Positions 1 to 10,435 of a DNA stretch of 64,000 nucleotides are shown here, piece after piece. The notes under the pieces are model-generated. The model had not been told where the DNA came from, did no database searches, and saw only the letters and a list, made by a program, of their open reading frames with translations. A program made the translations under genes and the position numbers. The stretch is from NCBI RefSeq assembly GCF_015277735.1, contig NZ_JADHDA010000005.1, forward strand, positions 310,001-374,000. The letters are read 5' to 3'. Numbering within the stretch: the first letter of the stretch is position 1; every line of letters begins with the position of its first letter. This stretch comes from Psychrobacter sp. NG254. GTDB lineage: Bacteria > Pseudomonadota > Gammaproteobacteria > Pseudomonadales > Moraxellaceae.

Positions 1-716
1 AGAGTGCATTTACAGAAGGTACTGAACATACAGAAAGTACTGAGCGACAGAGCCAAAATCACGCGGTCATCATCTTGGCAAGTGGACTCAGTCAGCGTCT
101 CGGTCAACCCAAACAGATGCTTTTTAAGAATGGCGAGCCGTTAATTACTTATATGACTCGATTGGCAATAACTACCAATCCGCAAGCCATTGTCATTGTC
201 ATTCCTGATAATCATCGTTTGATTGCTAGTGCGATTACAGAGTTGGCTGATCAATATCCAGCAGTTCAAATAGTGATGAACTCACAAGCTGATACTGGTA
301 TGGCGCATAGTTTGAGTTTAGGTATTGAGACAATTACTGCTTTTGAATCGACTTCAATCGATCGAGTGCTCATCATAGGAGTCGATCAAGTATTATTAGA
401 CGAGCATCATATAACAGCATTGCTAGCGGGCAAGCAGACGGTAGTGGCCAGTCACTATCATAACTGGCAACCTTTAGAGAAACATCAAAATCGAGATGAA
501 ACGGTATCTGATATCATTGGTCTGCCTTTAGCAATTAACTATAAATTGCTCAAACAGTGGCAGTCAGAATTGATCGGCGACAAAGGGCTTCGTCATCTAA
601 TTAGAGGATTGCCTGCCGAAAAAATAGGCAGGGTCGATAATAACCAACTTAGCTACGACATTGATACGCCTGAGCAGCTGACGTATGCCAAACAACAAGG
701 ATGGCTTGATAGCTAG
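1..716 (+). CDS. MobA/MocA-like nucleotidyltransferase, 5' end cut by the window
   Basis: The frame is open from base 3 and has no ATG or GTG before the conserved core, so the true start lies upstream of the window. The N-terminal motif reads AVIILASGLSQRLGQPKQML, the nucleotide-binding signature of MobA-type transferases (usual form LAAGxSxRMGxxK), seen here with Ser in place of the second Ala. The rest, with GVDQVLL and a C-terminal YDIDTPEQL, fits the MocA branch, which transfers CMP or GMP to molybdopterin and often partners XdhC and molybdenum hydroxylases. A TTG at 75 lies inside the core motif and is not a start. The family is clear; the substrate is inferred. Confidence 0.8.
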   Translation, partial: SAFTEGTEHTESTERQSQNHAVIILASGLSQRLGQPKQMLFKNGEPLITYMTRLAITTNPQAIVIVIPDNHRLIASAITELADQYPAVQIVMNSQADTGMAHSLSLGIETITAFESTSIDRVLIIGVDQVLLDEHHITALLAGKQTVVASHYHNWQPLEKHQNRDETVSDIIGLPLAINYKLLKQWQSELIGDKGLRHLIRGLPAEKIGRVDNNQLSYDIDTPEQLTYAKQQGWLDS

Positions 717-764
717 CCTGATTAACCTAATTTATTTCGAACAGTATTCATTTTGAACAACGAA

Positions 765-1340
765 ATGCGAGAGAATAAAATCATAAATACGATAGAAACA
801 GAACGGTTGTACCTTAGACAATGGCAAGCAAGTGACTTTGTGACATTCGCTGAAATGAATGCTGATCTTGACGTAATGAAGTATTTTCCCAAGCCATTAT
901 CGTCAAAAGTGAGCGATGCGATAGCCAATAAATGCGCGCAGCTTATTAAAGATAAAGGTTGGGGCTTTTGGGCGGTGAGTCTAAAAGAGACAGATACTTT
1001 TATCGGTATGGTTGGGTTAAATCATGCGCATGCCGATATGCCGTTTTCTCCTGCTGTCGAGATTGCTTGGCGACTACACAAAGATTATTGGGGACAAGGT
1101 TATGCGACTGAAGCTGCGCGTGCATCACTGCACTACGCCTTCACTGAGCTGGCGCTTGAAGAGGTGGTTTCATTTACAGCGGTTATCAATAAACGCTCGC
1201 AACTCATTATGCAGCGTATTGGCATGACTGATACAGGCAATAATTTTCATCATCCAATGCTTGACGCTGATCATCGGCTTGCCGAGCACGTGCTATATAA
1301 AATAACTCGGCAGCAGTGGCAAGATATCAATGGTGGTTAG
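765..1340 (+). CDS. GNAT family N-acetyltransferase (RimJ/RimL type)
   Basis: The product is 191 residues from ATG 765; an in-frame TTG at 753 would add four. The start ETERLYLRQWQASDF and the FWAVSLKETDTFIGMVGL strand are typical of the Acetyltransf_3 group, which acetylates protein N-termini or small amines with acetyl-CoA. The segment WGQGYATEAARASLHYAF (about residues 106-123) is the acetyl-CoA pyrophosphate-binding motif A. NKRSQLIMQRIGM follows, as expected for motif B. The gene starts 48 bases after the previous stop, with no strong ribosome site. The acceptor substrate cannot be told from the sequence. Confidence 0.87.
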   Translation: MRENKIINTIETERLYLRQWQASDFVTFAEMNADLDVMKYFPKPLSSKVSDAIANKCAQLIKDKGWGFWAVSLKETDTFIGMVGLNHAHADMPFSPAVEIAWRLHKDYWGQGYATEAARASLHYAFTELALEEVVSFTAVINKRSQLIMQRIGMTDTGNNFHHPMLDADHRLAEHVLYKITRQQWQDINGG

Positions 1341-1449
1341 AAGTTACCATACTGAGGAATTCGATGGACTGTACGAGACCGCTGACATATTTTGCTTCAT
1401 CACACACTAAACGATAGAGGCTTATTGAGTGTGAATAAATAAAGAATCA

Positions 1450-2802
1450 CTATGTCGTTTCACGCCATTTACCTTGAACCATAATACATTGGATAGGGTT
1501 TAGCCCCATCTGATAGACCAAGTCAGCAGGGCGGGCGATATCCCATAGTGCTAAATCAGCATCACAGCCAACCTCTATTTTTCCTTTATTAGGTAATCCT
1601 AAAGCTTGTGCTGCATAGACGGTCGAGCCTGCCAGTGCTTCTTCGGGCGTCAGGTAAAACAATGTACAGCCCATGTTCATGGTCAACAATAGCGACGTTA
1701 ACGGTGAGGTGCCAGGGTTACAATCGGTTGAAATGGCTATAGGGACTTGGTGCTTACGTAATGCATCAATCGGCGGTAACTTAGTGTCACGTAGCGTATA
1801 AAACGCCCCTGGTAATATCACGGCAACGGTATTGCTAGCCGCCATTTTTTTGATATCTTCTTCTGACAAATGCTCTAGATGGTCGCTCGATAGCCCTTTA
1901 TATTCAGCAACTAAGGCACTACCGCCTATATCAGACAGCTGCTCAGAGTGCAGTTTGACTGGTAGATCCAATGAGCGAGCCACTTCAAACACTCGTCTGA
2001 TTTGCTCAGTACTAAAGGCGATGTTTTCACAGAAACCATCGACTGCATCGACCAAACCTTCTGCATGCAGAGTTGGCAGCCACTCGCAAACTTGCTCAAT
2101 ATAGTCGTCCGCACGGTCCTGCATGTGAGACTTGTATTCAGGTGGTAGGGCATGCGCTGCTAGGTAAGTGGTGCTCACATGAATGTCATATTTTTTGCCC
2201 AGTTGGCGAGCGACCGTGAGCATTTTGCGCTCAGTGTCTAAGTCCAAGCCATAACCTGATTTGATTTCGATACTGGTAACGCCTTCTTTCATAAGCGCGA
2301 GTAGACGTTTTTCACTTTGTGCAAATAGCGATTCAATACTGGCGGCGCGAGTGGCACTGACAGTCGCGACAATACCGCCGCCTTGTGCAGCAATATCTTG
2401 ATAACTAACGCCCTGCAATCGCGCTTCGAACTCATTACTACGGTTGCCGCCATAGACAATATGCGTATGGCAATCGATAAGCCCTGGGGTTATCCATTTG
2501 CCGTCGACGTCTGTGACTTGGTTCTCTTCATAATGAGGCAGATGAGTAGAGATTTGGTCATGTGCCCCAATCCAAGCGATTTTGCCACTTTTGATACCGA
2601 TAGCCGCGTGAAGTAGCTGACCGTATGGAATGCTATCAGCGTGCTTATTTGCATCATCACTTATCTCAATACCAAAACCATGCTGCGCTGAAAAGGTCGC
2701 AATATTGGCATTAATAATAACGTGATCAAAAGATGTCATAGTAGACTCGTCTAGCATCTGTTCTGTAGAGTTTTTCAATACGGAGTTCTTTGATTCATTC
2801 AT
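1450..2802 (-). CDS. hutI: Imidazolonepropionase (HutI)
   Basis: A 450-residue amidohydrolase that converts 4-imidazolone-5-propanoate to N-formimidoyl-L-glutamate, step three of histidine degradation, in the cytoplasm. The metal motif [10 protein letters not shown] puts His112 and His114 at the start of the barrel. [21 protein letters not shown] and [10 protein letters not shown] follow in family order. The start at 2802 is supported by AGGAG six to seven bases upstream. An internal Met22 (2739) would also give a normal N-terminus, so about 20 residues are uncertain. It is the last gene of the hutUHGI unit, 46 bases after hutG. Confidence 0.95.
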   Translation of the reverse strand: MNESKNSVLKNSTEQMLDESTMTSFDHVIINANIATFSAQHGFGIEISDDANKHADSIPYGQLLHAAIGIKSGKIAWIGAHDQISTHLPHYEENQVTDVDGKWITPGLIDCHTHIVYGGNRSNEFEARLQGVSYQDIAAQGGGIVATVSATRAASIESLFAQSEKRLLALMKEGVTSIEIKSGYGLDLDTERKMLTVARQLGKKYDIHVSTTYLAAHALPPEYKSHMQDRADDYIEQVCEWLPTLHAEGLVDAVDGFCENIAFSTEQIRRVFEVARSLDLPVKLHSEQLSDIGGSALVAEYKGLSSDHLEHLSEEDIKKMAASNTVAVILPGAFYTLRDTKLPPIDALRKHQVPIAISTDCNPGTSPLTSLLLTMNMGCTLFYLTPEEALAGSTVYAAQALGLPNKGKIEVGCDADLALWDIARPADLVYQMGLNPIQCIMVQGKWRETT

Positions 2803-2848
2803 AATATGCTCCTAATTATTGTGGAGTCAGAGACCTTTATTTGAAGGC

Positions 2849-3895
2849 CTAAGCGCTAAGTAAGTGCTGCTCTACAATAGTCGCTAGTAAGCGAGCAGCA
2901 ACTTTGCAGCTACGGCTATCAATATCAAAGGTAGGATTAATCTCAGCAATGTCTGCCATTTTTACTTTGCCTGATGCCATGATGGTTTTGACCATACGCT
3001 CAACGAAACCCAGCTCAATGCCAAAGGCGGCAGGTGCGCTCACACCGGGCACAACACTAGATGGCAAGCAGTCCATATCGACGGTTAAATATATGATATC
3101 GACCTGATCTATAAAGCTTTTGACCCGCTCAGCAAGTGTATCCCAAGGCTGATAATGACAGTCTTCATCACTAATGACCTGTACGCCCAATTGCTCAGCA
3201 CGATCGAAAAGCGCCGCCGTATTAGAGAACCGACTGACGCCGATACAGCAATAATGAAAGGGCTGATCGTGTGCGTCAAGGTGCTCGGCAATTTGGCGAA
3301 ATGGTGTTCCAGAGGTCGCTACATCAGACTGACGAATATCAAGATGGGCATCAAAATTAATAATCCCGATAGTAGGCGTGGCATTTGTTTTGCTGGTATT
3401 TTCTAAGGCCTGCCATAATCCTAAAAAGCTACCATAAGCAATGGCATGACCACCACCAAGTCCGATGGGTAATCCACCTTGCTTGACGATAGTGTTCACT
3501 GCATCGGCATATTTGGTCTGAGCTTGCTCAAGAATACTGTCGGCAAAGCTATCCTCGTCATGACAATGAATGTCACCAGCATCACCCAATAAGGTTGATA
3601 ATTGACCATCAAAGCGTTGTTGCAAATCAGCGATGACTGGCAGCGTAGCAAAAGCTTGACGAATCAATGGTGGGGCAGCTCTAGCACCCACGCGGCCTTG
3701 ATTACGTCTGACGCCTTGATCACATGCAAAACCAATTAGCCCAATATTTTGATCCTCGTAAGGCTGAGCAAGCTGATACCAATAACGGGCGCGCGCAGTC
3801 TCAAATGGCTCTGCACGTCCTGTCCACTGGGTCATATCAGCAGGTGTATGGCTAATGCGTGTGGTAGTCGTTGCTGTTGTTCTCGCTATTGTCAT
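2849..3895 (-). CDS. hutG: Formimidoylglutamase (HutG)
   Basis: A 348-residue ureohydrolase of the arginase family. It hydrolyses N-formimidoyl-L-glutamate to glutamate and formamide, the last step of the four-enzyme Hut route. The binuclear manganese ligands are visible: GGGH ending at His150, FDAHLD with Asp182, His184 and Asp186, and TVDMDCLP with Asp273 and Asp275. GGAGA lies eight bases before ATG 3895. It starts 23 bases after hutH. No hutF-type deiminase lies in the locus, which supports the formamide-releasing branch. An agmatinase or arginase role is unlikely in this context. Confidence 0.94.
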   Translation of the reverse strand: MTIARTTATTTTRISHTPADMTQWTGRAEPFETARARYWYQLAQPYEDQNIGLIGFACDQGVRRNQGRVGARAAPPLIRQAFATLPVIADLQQRFDGQLSTLLGDAGDIHCHDEDSFADSILEQAQTKYADAVNTIVKQGGLPIGLGGGHAIAYGSFLGLWQALENTSKTNATPTIGIINFDAHLDIRQSDVATSGTPFRQIAEHLDAHDQPFHYCCIGVSRFSNTAALFDRAEQLGVQVISDEDCHYQPWDTLAERVKSFIDQVDIIYLTVDMDCLPSSVVPGVSAPAAFGIELGFVERMVKTIMASGKVKMADIAEINPTFDIDSRSCKVAARLLATIVEQHLLSA

Positions 3896-3918
3896 CGCTG
3901 TTCTCCGCCCATTAATCT

Positions 3919-5481
3919 TTATTTAGACTCGTACCAATCGCTGCGTAGTGACTGCCAATGTTCAGAAAGCGTACCGTTTAATACCAACTGCTTGGCTGCT
4001 TCAATATCAGGGGCTAGATAGCGATCTTTATCATAGAAAGTCACTTGCTCACGTAGTTTTTGATGTGCCACAGTCAACGGCTCTGAAGTATCTAATCCAC
4101 GATGAAAATCAATCCCTTGACCAGCAGCCAATAGCTCAATGCCGATGATAGTGGCGGTGTTTTGCGCCATCTCATATAGGCGGCGTGCGCAATAGGTGGC
4201 CATAGACACATGGTCTTCTTGGTTGGCAGAGGTCGGGATACTATCGACGCTACCAGGATGGGCGATAGATTTATTTTCTGAAGCCAGTGCTGCGGCGGTC
4301 ACATGGGCAATCATAAAGCCTGAGTTTACTCCAGCATTATCAACCAAGAATGGCGGCAGACCACCTGATAGCGTCGCATCGATCAGCAAGGCGACACGGC
4401 GCTCAGACATAGAGCCAATCTCAGCGATAGCCAAGGCTAAAATATCAGCAGCAAAAGCGACTGGCTCAGCATGGAAGTTGCCACCTGATATGGCGACAGG
4501 GCCATCCTCGTTATTAAAGATAAGTGGGTTGTCGGTCACCGCATTGGATTCGATTAATAAGGTTTTGCCTGCTTGGTTGATGATATCAAGACAGGCCCCC
4601 ATGACCTGTGGCTGGCAGCGTAAGCAGTAAGGATCTTGAACTCTGTCATCTTGCTCGCCATCGTGTGAGGCACGAATAGCACTGCCTTTGATGAGTTGAC
4701 GATGTGCTTTGGCAATTTCAATTTGGCCGTGATGACCACGCACTTCGTGAATACGCGCATCAAATGGTGAGTCTGATCCTTTGGCAGCATCAATCGACAT
4801 CGAGCCGACAATGGTCGCAGTCTCAAGTAAATCACGCGCTAAGAAATAACCACGTAATGCCAATGCAGTTGATACTTGCGTACCGTTGATCAGTGCAAGG
4901 CCTTCTTTGGCTGCAAGAGTAATAGGCTCAAGTCCATGCTGGGCTAGGGCATCAGCGGCAGGCACTTTTTTGCCAGCGACAAACACATCACCTTCGCCCA
5001 TCATCGCAAGCGTCATATGTGATAAAGGCGCTAAGTCACCAGAGGCACCAACTGAACCTTTGGCTGGGATATTTGGTGTGATTTGATTATTGATTAAGGC
5101 CAGTAGACTATCTACTACCTCGCGACGTACACCAGAGACACCTTGAGCCAAACTGGCAACTTTCATCACCATAATCAGTCGTACCACGCTGTCTGGTAAC
5201 GCTTCACCAGTGCCCACTGAGTGAGAAACGATCAAGTTGCGTTGAAGTAGCTCAAGTTGGTCGTCACTAATACGCGTCTTTGCCAACAGGCCAAAACCGG
5301 TATTGATACCATAAGCGCTTTTGTCTCGTGCAATGATGGTTCGTACATCTTCATGCGAGGCATCTATTGCCTCATAAGCGCTTTCAGGTAGTGTCAATAT
5401 GACAGGTTGCTCATAGATATCACGTAGCATCTTAAAGCTAAGCTGGCGAGGGTGTAGGGTTAATTGTTTGATGTCGTTCAT
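3919..5481 (-). CDS. hutH: Histidine ammonia-lyase (HutH)
   Basis: A 520-residue enzyme that deaminates L-histidine to trans-urocanate, the entry step of the pathway. The Ala-Ser-Gly triad that cyclises to the MIO electrophile is at 146-148 within [22 protein letters not shown] near residue 57 and the [14 protein letters not shown] segment are also family hallmarks. Length matches the usual 500-520 residues. It lies between hutU (62-base gap) and hutG, on the same strand, so the four enzymes are probably one transcript. Confidence 0.97.
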   Translation of the reverse strand: MNDIKQLTLHPRQLSFKMLRDIYEQPVILTLPESAYEAIDASHEDVRTIIARDKSAYGINTGFGLLAKTRISDDQLELLQRNLIVSHSVGTGEALPDSVVRLIMVMKVASLAQGVSGVRREVVDSLLALINNQITPNIPAKGSVGASGDLAPLSHMTLAMMGEGDVFVAGKKVPAADALAQHGLEPITLAAKEGLALINGTQVSTALALRGYFLARDLLETATIVGSMSIDAAKGSDSPFDARIHEVRGHHGQIEIAKAHRQLIKGSAIRASHDGEQDDRVQDPYCLRCQPQVMGACLDIINQAGKTLLIESNAVTDNPLIFNNEDGPVAISGGNFHAEPVAFAADILALAIAEIGSMSERRVALLIDATLSGGLPPFLVDNAGVNSGFMIAHVTAAALASENKSIAHPGSVDSIPTSANQEDHVSMATYCARRLYEMAQNTATIIGIELLAAGQGIDFHRGLDTSEPLTVAHQKLREQVTFYDKDRYLAPDIEAAKQLVLNGTLSEHWQSLRSDWYESK

Positions 5482-5543
5482 AGGGGTAATCCTAGTTGCA
5501 TAGCTATCTGGCTATTTATTTTTATAAAGTAAAATGATTCGAA

Positions 5544-7253
5544 TTATTTAATCATCGGCAGATTTAGACCATAATCTTTGGCTGTTTTGATCGCCAGCTC
5601 ATAGCCTGCATCGGCATGACGCATGACCCCTGAGCCGCAATCATTGACTAATACACGCGATAAGCGTTTGGCTGCAGCGTCAGTACCATCTGCAACGATA
5701 ACCATACCTGAGTGCTGCGAGTAGCCCATGCCAACGCCGCCGCCATGATGTAGTGATACCCACGTTGCGCCGCCCGCCACGTTGAGCATGCCGTTCAATA
5801 GTGCCCAATCAGATACCGCGTCTGAGCCGTCTTTCATACTTTCTGTTTCGCGGTTTGGACTGGCAACAGAGCCCGTATCCAAGTGATCACGGCCAATGAC
5901 GATAGGGCCTTTTAGCTCACCGCTTTTGACCATTTCATTAAATGCCAAGCCTGCTTTGTCACGCTCACCAAGCCCTAACCAGCAGATACGGGCAGGCAAG
6001 CCTTGGAACTGAATACGTTCTTTTGCCATATCTAACCAGCGATGGATATGTTTGTTTTCAGGGAATAGCTCTTTGATTTTTTGATCAGTCTTATAGATAT
6101 CTTCTGGATCGCCTGACAGCGCTACCCAGCGGAATGGGCCTTTACCTTGGCAAAATAGCGGACGAATATAAGCAGGGACAAAACCTGGAAAATTAAAGGC
6201 ATCTTTGACCCCTTTGTCGAACGCCACCTGACGGATATTATTGCCGTAATCGGTCGTTGGTATACCCATCGCTTGTAGATCTAGCATCGCCTGTACGTGT
6301 ACAGCACAAGATTCAGCGGCTGCTTTGGTCAATGTTGCATGTTGCTCTGGATCTTCTTGTGCGGCTTTCCATTCCTCTACTGTCCAGCCGCTTGGTAGAT
6401 AGCCATTGATCAAGTCATGCGCTGAGGTTTGATCGGTCACTAGATCAGGTTTCATGCCGCCTGCATTGGCGCGCTTGACCATCTCTGGCAAGATATCTGC
6501 GGCATTACCAAGTAGGGCGATAGAAACCGCTTCGCCCGCATCGGTATGTTGTTTTATTAATTCATAAGCATGGTCAAGGTTGTCTGCTTGCTTGTCGACA
6601 TAACCCGTGCGCAAACGGAAATCGATACTAGACTGCTGACACTCGATATTCAATGAGGTTGCACCGGCAAAGGTCGCGGCTAACGGCTGCGCGCCGCCCA
6701 TACCGCCAAGACCGGCGGTCAAAATCCAACGACCCGCCCAGCTACCGTCATAATGCTGACGACCTGCTTCCACAAAAGTCTCGTAAGTTCCTTGGACGAT
6801 GCCTTGGGTGCCAATATAAATCCAGCTACCAGCAGTCATTTGGCCATACATCATCAGGTCTTTGCGATCCAGCTCATTGAAGTGCTCCCACGTTGCCCAG
6901 CGCGGCACAAGGTTTGAGTTGGCAATCAAAACGCGCGGGGCATTTTCATGTGTCTGAAACACGCCCACAGGTTTGCCAGATTGCACGAGCAACGTCTCAT
7001 CGTCTTCTAACTCTTTTAGCGATTCTAGGATTTGATCGTAGCTTTCCCAGTTGCGTGCTGCGCGTCCAATACCACCGTACACGACTAGGCTTTTTGGGTT
7101 TTCCGCGACATCTGGGTGCAAGTTGTTTTGCAGCATGCGATAAGGGGCTTCGGTCAGCCAGCTTTTGCAATGTAGCCTAGAACCAGTAGGTGCAGCGATA
7201 TTACGGCTCTCGTCACGGCGGCTAGGTTTGTTGCTATTGATATCAGTAGTCAT
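5544..7253 (-). CDS. hutU: Urocanate hydratase (HutU)
   Basis: A 569-residue NAD-dependent hydratase that turns urocanate into 4-imidazolone-5-propanoate. Family hallmarks include [18 protein letters not shown], the glycine-rich [12 protein letters not shown] of the NAD site, and near the C-terminus [20 protein letters not shown] 7253 is chosen because AAGGA lies seven bases upstream; a TTG at 7292 would add 13 residues without a ribosome site. It is the first gene of the unit and faces the hutC-hutU spacer that holds the operator palindrome. Confidence 0.96.
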   Translation of the reverse strand: MTTDINSNKPSRRDESRNIAAPTGSRLHCKSWLTEAPYRMLQNNLHPDVAENPKSLVVYGGIGRAARNWESYDQILESLKELEDDETLLVQSGKPVGVFQTHENAPRVLIANSNLVPRWATWEHFNELDRKDLMMYGQMTAGSWIYIGTQGIVQGTYETFVEAGRQHYDGSWAGRWILTAGLGGMGGAQPLAATFAGATSLNIECQQSSIDFRLRTGYVDKQADNLDHAYELIKQHTDAGEAVSIALLGNAADILPEMVKRANAGGMKPDLVTDQTSAHDLINGYLPSGWTVEEWKAAQEDPEQHATLTKAAAESCAVHVQAMLDLQAMGIPTTDYGNNIRQVAFDKGVKDAFNFPGFVPAYIRPLFCQGKGPFRWVALSGDPEDIYKTDQKIKELFPENKHIHRWLDMAKERIQFQGLPARICWLGLGERDKAGLAFNEMVKSGELKGPIVIGRDHLDTGSVASPNRETESMKDGSDAVSDWALLNGMLNVAGGATWVSLHHGGGVGMGYSQHSGMVIVADGTDAAAKRLSRVLVNDCGSGVMRHADAGYELAIKTAKDYGLNLPMIK

Positions 7254-7374
7254 GGTCAAATCCTTGTGAAATATTTTGAGGCGATTGGGCAATTAAAATA
7301 AGTGGTTTACGTTCAGTTTAAGCGTTCACCTAGCTGCTTGCTAAATGTGCTGAATTATTAATACTGTCGTAAAG

Positions 7375-7386
7375 TTGTATATACAA
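7375..7386. promoter_or_regulatory. Probable HutC operator between hutU and hutC
   Basis: TTGTATATACAA is a perfect 12-base palindrome in the 343-base divergent spacer. It matches the TTGTATRTACAA-type sites known for HutC in Pseudomonas hut promoters. Reading toward hutU, the palindrome overlaps a possible -35 (TTGTAT) with TATTAA 17 bases further on, which would allow repression of the enzyme operon. The same site could autoregulate hutC. The operator call is strong; the exact promoter boxes are weak. Confidence 0.75.
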
Positions 7387-7596
7387 ATTATCAAAGATAC
7401 TTTTTCTATGCAAGGATTTTTTTTCATGAGCTGATTGTTTTTGTTATTCACTCAGCCAATTTAGATAACTATCGAGTGAGTTGAAAAATGCTTTAGTTAA
7501 TACTGAACGCTCAGACATTTTGACTAAGGCTTGCACGGTGGCCTCGTGATATTATGTGGTCATTCCTATTAGCAAAACTGACGGTCAAAGGCGGAT

Positions 7597-8352
7597 ATGA
7601 CAAAGACGATTCCGGCGTATCAACGCATAAAAAACGCCATACTAGACAACATTCATTCTGGTAAGTGGCAAGCGGGCAACGCGATTTCGACAGAAATGGC
7701 ACTGGCTGAAGAGTTTGGTGTGTCACGAATGACGGTCAACCGTGCGCTAAAAGAGCTGAGCGAGGAGCGGGTACTGGAGCGTCGGCAAGGGTCGGGCACG
7801 TTTGTCGCGCAGCAGCAGTTCAATCATACCTTTGTAGAAGTGCGCAATATTGCACAGGATTTGAAGTCGGCCAATCGCGACTATGAAGCGCAGGTCGTCA
7901 GCAAGCGCGCCGTGACTGCTGCTATGCTCGATAATGAGTTGCGTCGTAAGTTTGGTATTGATGAAGAGTCTGTGCCTGCTAATACAAGCGCTCAGACAGA
8001 TGCTAGTGATGAAGCTGTCCTGTATGAAGTAAAAATTATTCACTTTGCCGATGGTCAGCCCATACAGTTTGAAGAACGCTGGGTCGATGCCAAAAAAGTG
8101 CCGAAGTTTATTGATCAGGATTTTAGTGTGGTCAATACCAGTGATTACTTAATTGCCAAAAGCCCTCTAGAGAGTGGTAGCTATACCATCCGAGCATTGG
8201 CAGCCCCTGATGAGATTGCTGAGTTTTTGCAAATTGCGCCGCAGTCACCAACGCTCGTACTGCGTCGACAGACCTACTCAGCCGGTCAGGTCGTTACCTT
8301 CGTAAAAATGTGGCATGCGGGAGATCGCTATCAGTTCTCAGGCGAGTTGTAG
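7597..8352 (+). CDS. hutC: Histidine utilisation repressor HutC (GntR/UTRA)
   Basis: A 251-residue regulator. Residues 1-70 are a GntR winged helix, with FGVSRMTVNRALKELSEE as the recognition region and RRQGSGTFVA as the wing. A UTRA ligand-binding domain follows (about 85-245), ending with the typical LVLRRQTYSAGQVVTFVKMW. In known hut systems urocanate is the inducer. It is divergent from hutU with the palindromic site between them, the standard arrangement for an autoregulated local repressor. GGCGG lies close to ATG 7597. Confidence 0.93.
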   Translation: MTKTIPAYQRIKNAILDNIHSGKWQAGNAISTEMALAEEFGVSRMTVNRALKELSEERVLERRQGSGTFVAQQQFNHTFVEVRNIAQDLKSANRDYEAQVVSKRAVTAAMLDNELRRKFGIDEESVPANTSAQTDASDEAVLYEVKIIHFADGQPIQFEERWVDAKKVPKFIDQDFSVVNTSDYLIAKSPLESGSYTIRALAAPDEIAEFLQIAPQSPTLVLRRQTYSAGQVVTFVKMWHAGDRYQFSGEL

Positions 8353-8356
8353 CAGA

Positions 8357-8463
8357 TATAGTCAAGCCTATATAAATCCGCTACATCGTCATTCTCGCTA
8401 AGCATACTAATGTATAACTTGCACTCGGTTTCCTTGTATCGAAATTATATTGAACTGACTATA
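8357..8463 (+). repeat. MITE-like element, copy 1 (107 bp)
   Basis: It begins TATAGTCAAG and ends ACTGACTATA, so the tips are inverted repeats. Inside are CCGCTAC and a right-hand block GCACTCGGTTTCCTTGTA. The same architecture and related blocks occur at 12460-12567 (reverse orientation), 27961-28059 and 44690-44796. It carries no reading frame. It begins five bases after the hutC stop. No clear target duplication is visible. Confidence 0.7.
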
Positions 8464-8655
8464 CCTTACGTATGCTCACTGATTTTGTACGTCTTTTCGG
8501 TCTAAAGTGAGATATTATATCCATAAGCTGCTATTTAATGAGCAGCAATTGTCATTGACTGAATGCGCTATAATAATTGAACAATCGTTAAAAATTAAAA
8601 TATAATATAGAAACAGTATTGAAAAATAGCTCAAATAGCCTCAAATCGGGCAACC

Positions 8656-8708
8656 AAAGCCGAATATCGCAGGGCAGGTATTAACTACTGCCTTCACATG
8701 TCGGCTTT
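8656..8708 (+). promoter_or_regulatory. Two-stem RNA leader ahead of the amino-acid ABC transporter
   Basis: An outer perfect 8-bp stem pairs AAAGCCGA (8656-8663) with TCGGCTTT (8701-8708). It encloses an inner stem, AGGGCAG (8671-8677) with CTGCCTT (8688-8694, one G-U pair), with a 10-base loop. The unpaired flanks are AU-rich. The element is 78 bases before the binding-protein start, in an otherwise AT-rich spacer. It could be a cis-regulatory leader, a hutC-side terminator with a weak U tract, or a small RNA. No known riboswitch class is recognised. Confidence 0.4.
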
Positions 8709-8786
8709 TCCCTATTTATTGGCATTATACGTTTTATTAATATTCATCATTTTCACTCTATTCATTTACTCTTATAAGGACGTCTT

Positions 8787-9623
8787 ATGAAACGTCGTAC
8801 GCTTTTAGCCCTTGCTGCCAGCACTATGTTCCTTGCCGCTTGTGGCCAATCTACTACCAATGAAGCCGATACTGGTGCGACTGACAGCGCTGCTGCAGGC
8901 GGTTCTGATTTGCTACAACGTATCAATAATGGCGGCACTATCAACGTCGGTACAGAGGGCACTTATCCTCCGTTCACGTATCATGATGAGAGTGGCAAGC
9001 TGACAGGTTACGATGTCGAAGTCACGCGTGCAGTGGCGGATAAATTAGGCGTAGACGTTGAGTTCAAAGAGACTCAATGGGATGCGATGCTAGCAGGTTT
9101 GGATTCAAAACGCTTTGATATGGTGGCCAACCAAGTCAGTTTGACCACGCCTGAGCGTCAAGCGAAGTACGACAAAGCCACGGCTTATAGCTGGTCAGGT
9201 GCAGTTGCTTTAGCATCGACTGATGACAATCGTTATAGCTCTTGGGATAACTTAAAAGGTCTACGTACCGCACAATCACTCAGCAGTAACTATGGTGAGT
9301 TGGCAGAGCGTTATGGCGCAGAAATCGTCCCTGTTGACGGTATGGCACAAGCGATTCAGCTAGTGAAGCAAGACCGTGCTGACTTTACAATGAACGACAA
9401 TCTAGCGGTACTTGATTATCTTAAGAAGTTCCCAGATTCTGATCTTGAGATCAAACTGACAGCCCCTGCGAGTGAACAAACTGGTTCAGGCTTAGTGCTC
9501 ATCAAAGGTGATGATGCTGTGTTGGCAAAACTGAATGAAGCGATGGCGGCATTGGCTGCTGACGGTACGCTCACCAAGCTTAGTGAAGAGTTCTTTGGTG
9601 CTGATATAAGTCAGCAAAAATAA
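8787..9623 (+). CDS. Amino-acid ABC transporter substrate-binding lipoprotein (cystine TcyJ/FliY-like)
   Basis: A 278-residue periplasmic binding protein of family 3. The signal peptide ends in a lipobox, FLAAC, with Cys19. The core [45 protein letters not shown] and the C-terminal [11 protein letters not shown] follow Escherichia coli FliY/TcyJ closely. AAGGACG precedes ATG 8787. The stop overlaps the permease start by one base (TAATG). The fold and the L-cystine-type assignment are good; because hut lies next door, histidine remains an alternative ligand. Confidence 0.85.
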   Translation: MKRRTLLALAASTMFLAACGQSTTNEADTGATDSAAAGGSDLLQRINNGGTINVGTEGTYPPFTYHDESGKLTGYDVEVTRAVADKLGVDVEFKETQWDAMLAGLDSKRFDMVANQVSLTTPERQAKYDKATAYSWSGAVALASTDDNRYSSWDNLKGLRTAQSLSSNYGELAERYGAEIVPVDGMAQAIQLVKQDRADFTMNDNLAVLDYLKKFPDSDLEIKLTAPASEQTGSGLVLIKGDDAVLAKLNEAMAALAADGTLTKLSEEFFGADISQQK

Positions 9624-10360
9624 TGTTAGCCTCTATAACCTCAATGCTGGCTGAATTACTGGCATTACTGCCATTTATGAGTCCTGATCGGGCGCAGATC
9701 GTCATCTCGTCGTTTTGGCCAATGCTCAAAGGCGGTATCTATTATTCGATACCGCTGGCACTGATCTCGTTTGTGATTGGTATGGCCATTGCCTTAGCGG
9801 TAGCATTGATTCGTATCATTCCGCGTGCCAGTTGGTACCATGAGGTCATTTATCGATTAGCCCGTGTCTATGTCTCTGCGATTCGCGGTACACCGATGCT
9901 GGTGCAGTTGTTTATTATCTTCTATGGTCTGCCAAGTGTTGGGGTCAAGCTTGATCCCTTTCCCTCAGCGATTATTGCATTCTCACTGAACATCGGTGCG
10001 TATGCATCGGAGACGGTGCGGGCCTCGATTTTGTCGATTCCAAAAGGGCAGTGGGAAGCAGGTTCAACGGTTGGCTTGACGTATCTACAGACGTTCCGCC
10101 ATGTGATTTTGCCGCAGGCGCTCAGAGTGTCAGTTCCGCCATTGTCTAATACCTTTATCAGTCTGGTAAAAGACACCTCATTGGCGTCATTGGTACTCGT
10201 CACTGAGCTATTCAAACAAGCGCAGATTATCACGGCTCGTAACTATGAGTTTATGCTGGTATATACTGAAGCTGCGATTATTTATTGGGGTATCTGTCTG
10301 TTCTTGACCTTTATCCAAGGCAAGCTTGAAACTAGGCTAGATCGTTATGTGGCAAAGTAG
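9623..10360 (+). CDS. Amino-acid ABC transporter permease (TcyL-like)
   Basis: A 245-residue inner-membrane permease of the HisMQ family with about five hydrophobic segments. The EAA-type loop reads [29 protein letters not shown], and [18 protein letters not shown] is a hallmark of polar amino-acid permeases. [17 protein letters not shown] matches the cystine permease YecS/TcyL well. Its start codon overlaps the binding-protein stop, so translation is probably coupled. A single permease gene is present, implying a homodimer. Confidence 0.9.
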   Translation: MLASITSMLAELLALLPFMSPDRAQIVISSFWPMLKGGIYYSIPLALISFVIGMAIALAVALIRIIPRASWYHEVIYRLARVYVSAIRGTPMLVQLFIIFYGLPSVGVKLDPFPSAIIAFSLNIGAYASETVRASILSIPKGQWEAGSTVGLTYLQTFRHVILPQALRVSVPPLSNTFISLVKDTSLASLVLVTELFKQAQIITARNYEFMLVYTEAAIIYWGICLFLTFIQGKLETRLDRYVAK

Positions 10361-10435
10361 ACCATTGCTATTGGCACAACAGGCATCAGCACAACTAAGA
10401 CTAGAAATACAGAGACCAGCACAACAGGAATTTTT

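Noticed and set aside
1341..1449. CACACT/AGTGTG inverted repeat between the GNAT gene and hutI
   Set aside because: The stem is short, the loop long and no U tract is present, so a terminator call is not justified.
4196..4630. 144-codon plus-strand frame inside hutH
   Set aside because: Antisense to the conserved hutH core; no ribosome site and no recognisable domain.
7254..7292. Longer hutU start at a TTG
   Set aside because: ATG 7253 has AAGGA at the right distance and gives the usual N-terminus.
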